A DNA stretch of 20,715 nt from CBDUUP01 sp965370435 (lineage in GTDB: Bacteria; Chloroflexota; Anaerolineae; Anaerolineales; UBA11579): the NCBI GenBank assembly GCA_965370435.1, contig CBDUUP010000026.1, forward strand, positions 1 through 20,715, written 5' to 3'. A model generated the notes under the pieces. It was not told the DNA's origin. It saw nothing but the letters and a program-made list of their open reading frames with translations, and searched no databases. Within the stretch, counting starts at the first letter, position 1. Each line of letters opens with the position of its first letter. This document shows, one piece after another, positions 1 to 5,230 of this stretch. Made by a program: the position numbers and the translations under genes.

Positions 1-30
1 ATAAGATTAGGGATACTGTGAGCATTGAAT

Positions 31-278
31 ATTATACATCACAACTCATATAATTTCAAAAAAAACTCTCCAGGTTTTTCCGTGAAAGCATCCACATGAT
101 TACAAAACTCACCGTTTGACACTTGCCGCTACTCTCCCCCTGGCTTATAATCCATTTGCAATGCCTATATTGGACGTTCAGACCCTGGAGTTCTTCAGCC
201 GCAGCGCCGAGCAGACCCGCCGCGTGGGGATGCGGTTGGGGGTGACCCTGGAGATGAATGCATAATATCAAGGTCGGT
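31..278 (+). pseudogene. Truncated 5' copy of tsaE with its promoter (remnant 1)
   Basis: This stretch matches the upstream region and first 30 codons of the intact tsaE at 2846 almost base for base from about 131 to 252. Weaker similarity extends back about 90 bp upstream of the -35 box. An ATG at 161 opens a 34-codon frame ending at TAA 263-265. Its first 27 residues match TsaE apart from A6 to V; it then diverges after codon 30 and stops, before the Walker A motif (residues 40-47 of the intact protein). It cannot make a working TsaE. The tail after the breakpoint (253-278, containing ATCAAGGTCGGT) is shared with remnant 2 but is absent from intact tsaE. I infer a duplication left by insertion or recombination at the 5' end of tsaE. 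The promoter is intact, so a short peptide could still be made. Confidence 0.85.
123..151 (+). promoter_or_regulatory. Promoter of tsaE remnant 1
   Basis: TTGCCG (123-128) and TATAAT (146-151) are separated by 17 bp, the spacing expected of a sigma-70-type promoter. The same pair, TTGCCC and TATAAT, lies before intact tsaE. The ATG at 161 is only 9 bases after the -10 box. If active, it would transcribe a 34-codon frame and then run antisense into the minus-strand DUF2281-like gene. Confidence 0.6.
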
Positions 279-316
279 CTGGGGGAACTCGAATAGAACG
301 GTTTGACCGGGCTGGA

Positions 317-541
317 TCACGAGAATGTGTCTTTCAAATCTGAGAGCGTGTATGGCTGGGTTTCTTCTTCCATCCCGCGCATCGCCATAGCAAGGGACAG
401 GTTTGCCCACTCGCGGTCAGCTTGCTCGCCGATTTTGTGCTCGCCTTTCGCCATAAGAAATTCGACGAAGTTGAGCACTTCTACTTGAAGCGGTTCTGGA
501 AGCTTGAGCACATATTCATAGATTTTTTTTGATACGATCAT
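317..541 (-). CDS. DUF2281/VapB-like antitoxin-type protein
   Basis: A 74-residue soluble protein. The N-terminal half carries the pattern of DUF2281 proteins: a short helix, then LPEPLQVEVLNFVEFLMAKG (residues 14-33). The C-terminal half has an acidic linker with SLAMAMRGMEEE and a terminal YTLSDLKDTF, similar to the toxin-wrapping tails of this family. Known members sit beside PIN-type or other toxins and are annotated as antitoxins. The start at 541 is supported by GGAG eight bases upstream on the minus strand. No toxin gene is adjacent: the 3' side runs into tsaE remnant 1, and the 5' side into remnant 2. It is therefore an orphan or the remains of a pair. It could instead be a stand-alone regulator. 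Family assignment is fairly sure; function is inferred. Confidence 0.75.
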   Translation of the reverse strand: MIVSKKIYEYVLKLPEPLQVEVLNFVEFLMAKGEHKIGEQADREWANLSLAMAMRGMEEETQPYTLSDLKDTFS

Positions 542-593
542 CGGTCAATCTCCGTGAAATGTCAGTGGATGGAAGATTGGGTTATCATGTAAC

Positions 594-753
594 ATTATAC
601 ATCGTAATTCATGGATTAACTCGAATAAGTTTTCTATGGTTTTCTGCCGCAGCCTCCCCAAAGGGCACAAAACCAATCGTTTCACACTTGCCGCCGCGTG
701 GGGATGCAGTTGGGGGCGATCCTGGATGATGAATCCTTAACATCAAGGTCGGT
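594..753 (+). pseudogene. Second, internally deleted 5' copy of tsaE (remnant 2)
   Basis: The block from about 667 to 692 matches the region upstream of intact tsaE through the -35 box (TTGCCG, 688-693). It then jumps straight to codons 20-31 of tsaE (about 690-727). The -10 box, start codon and first 19 codons are missing. The two edges of the missing segment both carry GCCGC in remnant 1 (125-129 and 219-223), so a 94-bp deletion by short-homology recombination explains the junction. After the tsaE breakpoint the sequence continues with a 26-bp tail (728-753) that matches the remnant 1 tail at 23 of 26 positions. A 10-base match, ATTATACATC, lies 94 bp upstream of the -35 here and 92 bp upstream in remnant 1, so the copied unit included about 90 bp of upstream DNA. 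No functional product is expected. Confidence 0.75.
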
Positions 754-777
754 TGGGCATATCCCCCTATAATAAGT

Positions 778-1479
778 TCAATTCACTGGTTTCCTGCGCA
801 GCAACCACCAAGCGCTTCCCCACACCCAGGGGGCGTAGAGGGCGAAACTGACCAACAAGGGGCCGGTTGCCCAGGCGGGGGCAATCACAAGCAGCACGGT
901 GGCAATCGAAGAGATGCTCCACTCCGCCACACCCAGCCAGGTCAGCCAGCGGGGGAAACCAGGCGTAGCGAAGACGGCCGGCAGAAGCAGCATGCCGGCC
1001 AATGAGTACAGGCCGAATCCACCGACATTGGTCAGGTTGTTGGCAATCTTTTCCATGGCTAGAAAGACGACCTGTAAAGTCGGGTCGGGGTTGGCTATTG
1101 TGGCGGCTAATTCACGGGCTAACTCAGGCAAGACGGTCAGATTAACGAGCACGCCAACGATATCGACCGCGGCAGCAATCAGCGCTATCCCAATCGCCAG
1201 GTTGCGCCACTGGCGGGCAGAGTCCAAATGACGACCAAGAGCGTAATAACTCCAGGAAAAGCTGAGGGTAGGGGCAAACCAAAAGAGCCAACCGGCCTTC
1301 CAGAGCAGGGTGTTCTCGGCGATCCAACTAGCGCGCAGCAGCAGATCAGGCTGGCTTGTGGCAGTGCCGGGGCCGTGGATGAGGACGGCGACAATTAACG
1401 CCAAAAAGGTGTTGTTCAACCCGGCCAGGAACAGGCCAAGCACATCCAGACGTATTGCGGCGCGGTTAGCTTTTTCCAT
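778..1479 (-). CDS. Multi-pass membrane protein of unknown function
   Basis: A 233-residue, strongly hydrophobic protein with about six predicted membrane spans and short polar loops, and a basic C-terminal tail (LLRRKPVN). I do not recognise the family. No catalytic motif, metal ligand or transporter signature stands out. The start at 1479 is supported by AAGGAG seven bases upstream on the minus strand. This site lies inside the last codons of the preceding minus-strand gene, and the two frames overlap by 14 nt, so translation is probably coupled and the two membrane proteins probably act together. The gene ends 25 bp from the tail of tsaE remnant 2, so the pair forms the cargo between that remnant and intact tsaE. 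A DUF4386-like integral membrane family is possible but not shown. Confidence 0.75.
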   Translation of the reverse strand: MEKANRAAIRLDVLGLFLAGLNNTFLALIVAVLIHGPGTATSQPDLLLRASWIAENTLLWKAGWLFWFAPTLSFSWSYYALGRHLDSARQWRNLAIGIALIAAAVDIVGVLVNLTVLPELARELAATIANPDPTLQVVFLAMEKIANNLTNVGGFGLYSLAGMLLLPAVFATPGFPRWLTWLGVAEWSISSIATVLLVIAPAWATGPLLVSFALYAPWVWGSAWWLLRRKPVN

Positions 1480-2317
1480 TGGAAAACTCCTTCTCAGCCG
1501 AGCGGTATCCTAAAATGATGACAACATTGGATAATACGGCGTATCCTGCCAGGGCATAGTACAGCGCAAGAGCCGTTCCCGCATCGGGGCGCAGATCGGC
1601 GGAGTGGATTAGAGGCAGGAGAATGAGCAGCAGACCAGTTGGCGGGGCTTGCCAGAACATAGGACGCACCCGCAGCCAGTCGCCATCCCACAGCGCCCAG
1701 GCGTATGCGGCGGTATGGGTGATGAAGAGCACGCCGATCAGTCCGCCAACCAAGGGAGGGAGAGTCCAGGGCCAATATTGGTTGACAAGGTCCACGCGGA
1801 AGAGCAGGCCCAGGCCGACGACTAGGCTGATGAGCATTGAGAGGCCTGCGACTACCCGGGTTCCGAAATTCAGCGGAATCTGGACTGGCAGCCTTCCGCC
1901 GTGTTTTTTCTCATGGGTCAGAAAAATGTATGGCGCAGCGAAGAACAGCACCAGGTACATGCTCAGCCAGAAGGCCAGGTGATACCAGGGGTGGGCCAGG
2001 AATGGTTTCAGGTAGAAGAAAGTCAGCACGGTTGCGAAGATGGAAAATAGTGTAATGACGACCATGTTGATACGGACCCTCGCCCAGTTGGTTTGGAAAG
2101 CGCTGATGCCGACCAGGAGCAGGGCGTTGCTGTACATCACGCCTATCAGCCGGGCATTGATCTCGGGCTTGATGGTCCAAACAAAGAGAACCTCGGTCAT
2201 ATCGGGCACGCTCATCAGGATGATGAAAGCTGGCAGCCCATTAGCGAGCAATGCCAATAAAACAAACTTCACCCCCTTCGAAAGATCGTTGAACCACCAT
2301 TGTTTTATCCGATCCAT
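1466..2317 (-). CDS. Multi-pass membrane protein of unknown function, first of a coupled pair
   Basis: A 283-residue protein with about eight hydrophobic segments, a short cytoplasmic-looking N-terminus (MDRIKQWWFNDLSKG) and a charged C-terminus (RSAEKEFSNGKS). Charged loops include LTHEKKHGGR near the middle. I recognise no transporter or enzyme motif. A GGAGGT ribosome binding site lies just upstream on the minus strand (2321-2326), close to the ATG. The 3' end overlaps the second membrane gene by 14 nt, so both are expected on one transcript starting in the AT-rich region 2330-2550. I could not find a convincing -35/-10 pair for it there. Candidates include an uncharacterised permease or a membrane partner of the second protein; neither is demonstrated. 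Confidence 0.75.
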   Translation of the reverse strand: MDRIKQWWFNDLSKGVKFVLLALLANGLPAFIILMSVPDMTEVLFVWTIKPEINARLIGVMYSNALLLVGISAFQTNWARVRINMVVITLFSIFATVLTFFYLKPFLAHPWYHLAFWLSMYLVLFFAAPYIFLTHEKKHGGRLPVQIPLNFGTRVVAGLSMLISLVVGLGLLFRVDLVNQYWPWTLPPLVGGLIGVLFITHTAAYAWALWDGDWLRVRPMFWQAPPTGLLLILLPLIHSADLRPDAGTALALYYALAGYAVLSNVVIILGYRSAEKEFSNGKS

Positions 2318-2807
2318 AAAACCTCCAATACTTGTTTAATTCTCAATGACGACGAAATTGAAATACGGCTAACTACGAGTTGTGATTGCTCGATAGTTAT
2401 GGTGTCGTAAAGTCGCCCATCGTGTTGAGTAGAATAATATATGATTTAATTACTCCATTTAGTCATATTTTATCATACAAATGTCACATCTGGGGTAGAT
2501 AAAATACTTTATTGAGGTAATATCACAGCTAAATATTTTTATACTTCGACTTAAGTGGATTTCGGAATGTCCTTGAAATTACCGTCACTACGAGCGAAGC
2601 GTGGCAGTAACCTTGCTAAGAGTGAAATTGCTTCACCATTACAGGATTCGCACTGACACGATTTTAAAAGACATATCGGAGTCCACTTAGAGAAGATTAT
2701 CCTTTAAGAATACTGAAAATTATTCAACGGTATTCATAATAAAGGAAAATTCTCTCCGAGTTCCCCGGATTACTGCTCAACAGGACACAAAATTAACGGT
2801 TTCACAC
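2318..2807. other. Gene-free AT-rich region between membrane genes and tsaE
   Basis: I see no supported coding frame here. From 2327 to about 2550 the DNA is AT-rich and presumably carries the promoter of the minus-strand membrane genes, though no clear one is visible. A MITE-like inverted repeat occupies 2552-2689. From about 2719 to 2807 the sequence is the upstream flank of tsaE, which is distantly repeated before both tsaE remnants (for example CTCTCC, then ACAAAA, then CACTTGCC). Confidence 0.6.
2552..2689. repeat. MITE-like element with long imperfect inverted repeats
   Basis: The ends are TAAGTGGATTTCGGAATGTC (2552-2571) and, inverted, TAAGTGGACTCCGATATGTC (2670-2689), which match at 16 of 20 positions. 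The pairing continues inward: the next 18-base blocks after a short spacer match at 12 of 18 when inverted, so most of the 138 bp could fold into one long hairpin. Inside lies CGAGCGAAGCG (2591-2601), a core seen in widespread bacterial intergenic palindromes. The ends are flanked by TA, as expected of IS630/Tc1-type non-autonomous elements. No transposase is present, and only one copy is in the window. Confidence 0.55.
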
Positions 2808-2836
2808 TTGCCCCTACTCTCCCCCTGGCTTATAAT
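2808..2836 (+). promoter_or_regulatory. tsaE operon promoter giving a leaderless mRNA
   Basis: TTGCCC (2808-2813), a 17-bp spacer and a perfect TATAAT (2831-2836) precede the tsaE ATG at 2846. Transcription normally starts about 6-8 bases after the -10 box, which places the 5' end at or within a few bases of the start codon. There is no Shine-Dalgarno sequence. The tsaE-tsaB-rimI transcript therefore probably begins leaderless. Both upstream tsaE remnants keep parts of the same promoter. Confidence 0.7.
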
Positions 2837-2845
2837 CCATTTGCA

Positions 2846-3343
2846 ATGCCTATATTGGACGCTCAGACCCTGGAGTTTTTCAGCCGCAGCGCCGAGCAGA
2901 CCCGCCGCGTGGGGATGCGCTTGGGGGCCATTCTGGATTCGGGGGACGTGGTGTGTTTGACCGGGGAGTTAGGCTCGGGGAAGACGACCTTGGTGCAGGG
3001 CATTGCGGCGGGATGGGGGTCGCTGGACGCGGTCTCCAGCCCCAGCTACGTGCTCATCAATCTTTACCGCCGCCCGGACGGGCAGCGTCTGGCTCATCTG
3101 GACGCGTACCGGCTGCTGGGGCCTGCGGAGGCGGAAGCGCTGGACATATATCCGCTTTTGGAAGGCGGGCCGCTGGTGGTGGAGTGGGCCGACCGGATCC
3201 GAGCCGCGCTGCCGGGGGGCGGGTTCCAGGTCAGCTTGAAGTACGTGGCGGAAGATCAGCGGGGGATGCTGTTCTCCGCCGAAGGGGAACGCTACGAGCA
3301 AATGCTGGAGACCTTCCGGCAGCAGGTCTTTGGAGTGATATGA
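2846..3343 (+). CDS. tsaE: TsaE, ATPase of the t6A tRNA modification complex
   Basis: A 165-residue P-loop protein, the usual size for TsaE. With TsaB and TsaD it supports transfer of threonylcarbamoyl to A37 of ANN-decoding tRNAs in the cytoplasm. The N-terminus has the family's S-x-EQTRRVGMRLG helix (residues 13-27). Walker A is GELGSGKT (40-47), followed by SSPSYVLINLY and a Walker B-like region ending LVVEWADR. The start at 2846 is kept because the conserved N-terminal helix would be lost at the next ATG, even though no ribosome binding site precedes it; the TATAAT ten bases upstream suggests leaderless translation. The stop overlaps the tsaB start. The first 30 codons are duplicated twice upstream (remnants 1 and 2). 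Confidence 0.95.
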   Translation: MPILDAQTLEFFSRSAEQTRRVGMRLGAILDSGDVVCLTGELGSGKTTLVQGIAAGWGSLDAVSSPSYVLINLYRRPDGQRLAHLDAYRLLGPAEAEALDIYPLLEGGPLVVEWADRIRAALPGGGFQVSLKYVAEDQRGMLFSAEGERYEQMLETFRQQVFGVI

Positions 3344-4011
3344 TGTTATTAGCCCTGGACACTTCTTCTCAGAATATCGGCATCGCCCTCTACGACGGCG
3401 CTCAAACGCTCAACGAAGCGGTGTGGGCCAGCGCTAACTACCATACGGTCGAGTTGGCTCCCGCGGTGGAGGCGGCTCTGGGGCGCGCTCGTATGGAGGT
3501 CGGCGACCTGGAGGCGATTGGGGTGGCGATTGGGCCGGGGTCGTTCACCGGGCTGCGCATTGGATTGGGTTTTGCGAAAGGATTGGCATTGGCGCGGCAT
3601 ATCCCCATCATCGGGATTCCGACATTGGACATCCTGGCCGCGGCCCAGCCGGTGACTGAGGATACCCTGGCGGCGGCGATGCAGGTGGGGCGCGAGCGGC
3701 TGGCGGTGGGCTGGTATAAGGCTGTGGATGGACTTTGGAAGCCCAAAGGCGACCCGGAGATATTGACCGTCAAGGAACTCTCCCAGCGGATCCGCAAGCC
3801 GACCCAGGTCTGCGGCGAGTTGGACGAGGCGGGGCGGCGGTTATTATCCCGCAAGCGCAAGAACGTGATCCTGGCCTCCCCGGCGCTGTGTGTGCGGCGT
3901 CCGGCTTTCCTGGCCGAGCTGGCCTGGGAACGCTGGCAGGCGGGTAAGGCAGATGACCCCGCCGCGCTGTCCCCGCATTATCTCTCCCAAGGGGAGCCGC
4001 TGCCGTCATGA
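3343..4011 (+). CDS. tsaB: TsaB, scaffold subunit for t6A synthesis
   Basis: A 222-residue protein of the ASKHA fold. TsaB lacks its own transferase activity and forms the core dimer with TsaD that makes t6A in tRNA. The N-terminus MLLALDTSS is the first phosphate-like loop of the fold. The family hallmark GPGSFTGLRIG is at residues 64-74. The C-terminal part is variable and shorter in conserved motifs, as is usual for TsaB. Two adjacent ATGs are possible (3340 and 3343). I prefer 3343 because GGAG at 3332-3335 is then seven bases away, but 3340 would make a classic ATGA overlap with the tsaE stop. It overlaps rimI by four bases at its own stop, so the three genes form one translationally coupled operon. 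Confidence 0.93.
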   Translation: MLLALDTSSQNIGIALYDGAQTLNEAVWASANYHTVELAPAVEAALGRARMEVGDLEAIGVAIGPGSFTGLRIGLGFAKGLALARHIPIIGIPTLDILAAAQPVTEDTLAAAMQVGRERLAVGWYKAVDGLWKPKGDPEILTVKELSQRIRKPTQVCGELDEAGRRLLSRKRKNVILASPALCVRRPAFLAELAWERWQAGKADDPAALSPHYLSQGEPLPS

Positions 4012-4523
4012 TGGCGATCAGCCAGGCGGAGCGGATATCCATCCGCCCCATGGAACTTGACGACCTGGAGCAGGTGCACACGATTGACACGCTCTCCTTC
4101 GCCATGCCCTGGTCGCTGCGCACCTACCGGAGCGAATTGACCGGGCAGTCGTTCTCCCTGATGTGGGTGGCGGAGGTTGAAGAGCCGCAGGGAGACCGGC
4201 GGGTGGTGGGCATGGTGGTGATCTGGATGGTGGTGGACCAGACCCACATCGCAACCCTGGCCGTCCATCCCGACCACCGGCGTCAGGGCATCGCCTCCCG
4301 CCTGCTAGAGACGGCTCTGGACGGGGCGGTCCGCAAGAAAGCCCAGGCCGCAACGCTGGAGGTGCGGGTCAGCAACCGGGCGGCCCAAGCGCTGTACAAG
4401 AAATTTGGGTTTGTGAAGGTTGGCCGCCGCCGGGCTTATTATTTGGATAACGGCGAAGACGCGGTGTTGATGACGATTGAGAGGTTGAAAGATTGGTCTG
4501 ACTGGTCTGATTGGTTGGACTAG
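4008..4523 (+). CDS. rimI: RimI-type ribosomal protein N-alpha-acetyltransferase
   Basis: A 171-residue GNAT-fold enzyme. RimI acetylates the N-terminus of ribosomal protein S18 and related substrates using acetyl-CoA, and is commonly encoded with tsaB. The sequence begins IRPMELDDLEQVHTID, then has the acetyl-CoA loop in VHPDHRRQGIASRLL and the late motif NRAAQALYKKFGFVKVGRRR followed by a tyrosine pair (AYYLDNGEDAVLM), all in GNAT order. The start ATG at 4008 overlaps the tsaB stop as ATGA; a second ATG follows at 4011. The end is odd: the last residues WSDWSDWLD are encoded by a 9-bp tandem repeat that continues past the stop codon. The tail is therefore probably not part of the conserved fold and may vary between strains. 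Confidence 0.9.
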   Translation: MMAISQAERISIRPMELDDLEQVHTIDTLSFAMPWSLRTYRSELTGQSFSLMWVAEVEEPQGDRRVVGMVVIWMVVDQTHIATLAVHPDHRRQGIASRLLETALDGAVRKKAQAATLEVRVSNRAAQALYKKFGFVKVGRRRAYYLDNGEDAVLMTIERLKDWSDWSDWLD

Positions 4524-4547
4524 TTAGACGAGTGAGACCAGTTAGAC
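4494..4547 (+). repeat. 9-bp minisatellite spanning the rimI stop codon
   Basis: Six tandem 9-bp units run without a break: TGGTCTGAC, TGGTCTGAT, TGGTTGGAC, TAGTTAGAC, GAGTGAGAC, CAGTTAGAC. The first three encode WSD, WSD and WLD at the end of RimI. The fourth supplies the TAG stop because TGG became TAG. Since units are nine bases long, gain or loss would change the tail by three residues without a frameshift. Confidence 0.85.
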
Positions 4548-4565
4548 TGTTTCCCGGAGGTTTAC

Positions 4566-5201
4566 ATGGAGCCTGCTGAAATTCTGCAAGAGATCGGGAG
4601 GGAGGTCGCTGGGTGTGAGAAATGCGAATTGCATCACTCGCGGAAGAACGGGGTTCCCGGCGAAGGCCCCCCGGACGCCGATATTATGTTCATCGGCGAG
4701 GGGCCGGGATTCCACGAGAACGAGCAGGGCCGCCCCTTTGTGGGCGCGGCGGGCAAATTCCTGGAAGAGATGCTGGAAGGGGTGGGGATGAAGCGGGAGG
4801 AGGTCTTTATCGGGAACGTGGTAAAATGCCGCCCGCCGGGCAACCGCGACCCCCAGGCCGACGAATTGGCCGCTTGCGGGGGGTATCTGGAACGCCAGAT
4901 CCAGGCTATCAACCCGAAGGTGATCGTCACCCTGGGACGATTCTCGATGGCCCGCTACGCGCCCAATGCCAAGATCAGCCAGGTCCACGGGCAGGCGATG
5001 AAGATCAAGGGGCGGCTGGTGGTGAACATGTACCATCCCGCAGCTGCGCTGCACCAGCCTTCGCTGCGCCCGGTGGTGGAGGCTGATTTCGCCAAGCTGC
5101 CCGAATTGATCGCCTCGGCGGCGGACGCGCCGGAATACATTGAGCCGAACGCGGAAAACAATAATAATGATGAGGAAGCTGAACAATTGAGCATGTTCTA
5201 G
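4566..5201 (+). CDS. Type-4 (iron-sulphur) uracil-DNA glycosylase
   Basis: A 211-residue DNA repair enzyme that removes uracil, arising by cytosine deamination, from DNA. Four cysteines in the family-4 spacing can bind a 4Fe-4S cluster: C17 and C20 (CEKC), C88 in KCRPPGNR, and C104. Motif 1 is GEGPG (44-48) with the uracil-pocket region GRPFVG following. Motif 2 is HPAAAL (157-162). After the fold comes an acidic and Asn-rich linker (about 190-206) ending in QLSMF (207-211), which resembles the QL(S/D)LF sliding-clamp binding motif. A strong GGAGG (4556-4560) precedes the ATG. The gene follows rimI by 42 bp and is probably co-transcribed. The base composition is high-GC like its left neighbours. 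Confidence 0.93.
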   Translation: MEPAEILQEIGREVAGCEKCELHHSRKNGVPGEGPPDADIMFIGEGPGFHENEQGRPFVGAAGKFLEEMLEGVGMKREEVFIGNVVKCRPPGNRDPQADELAACGGYLERQIQAINPKVIVTLGRFSMARYAPNAKISQVHGQAMKIKGRLVVNMYHPAAALHQPSLRPVVEADFAKLPELIASAADAPEYIEPNAENNNNDEEAEQLSMF

Positions 5202-5230
5202 AGCGTAATGCTCCCAGAAAGGAACGAGAG

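Noticed and set aside
116..151. TTGACA at 116-121 as the -35 box for the remnant 1 promoter
   Set aside because: It is 24 bp from TATAAT, too far. TTGCCG at 123-128 has a 17-bp spacer and its counterpart is conserved before intact tsaE, where the TTGACA position reads TTCACA.
253..753. An integron-like attC site in the tails of the tsaE remnants
   Set aside because: I found no attC-type paired boxes, no integrase, and the repeated part is a gene 5' end rather than a recombination hairpin.
4494..4560. Rho-independent terminator after rimI
   Set aside because: The sequence is a tandem repeat with no stable stem and no T-run; read-through into the glycosylase gene is more likely.
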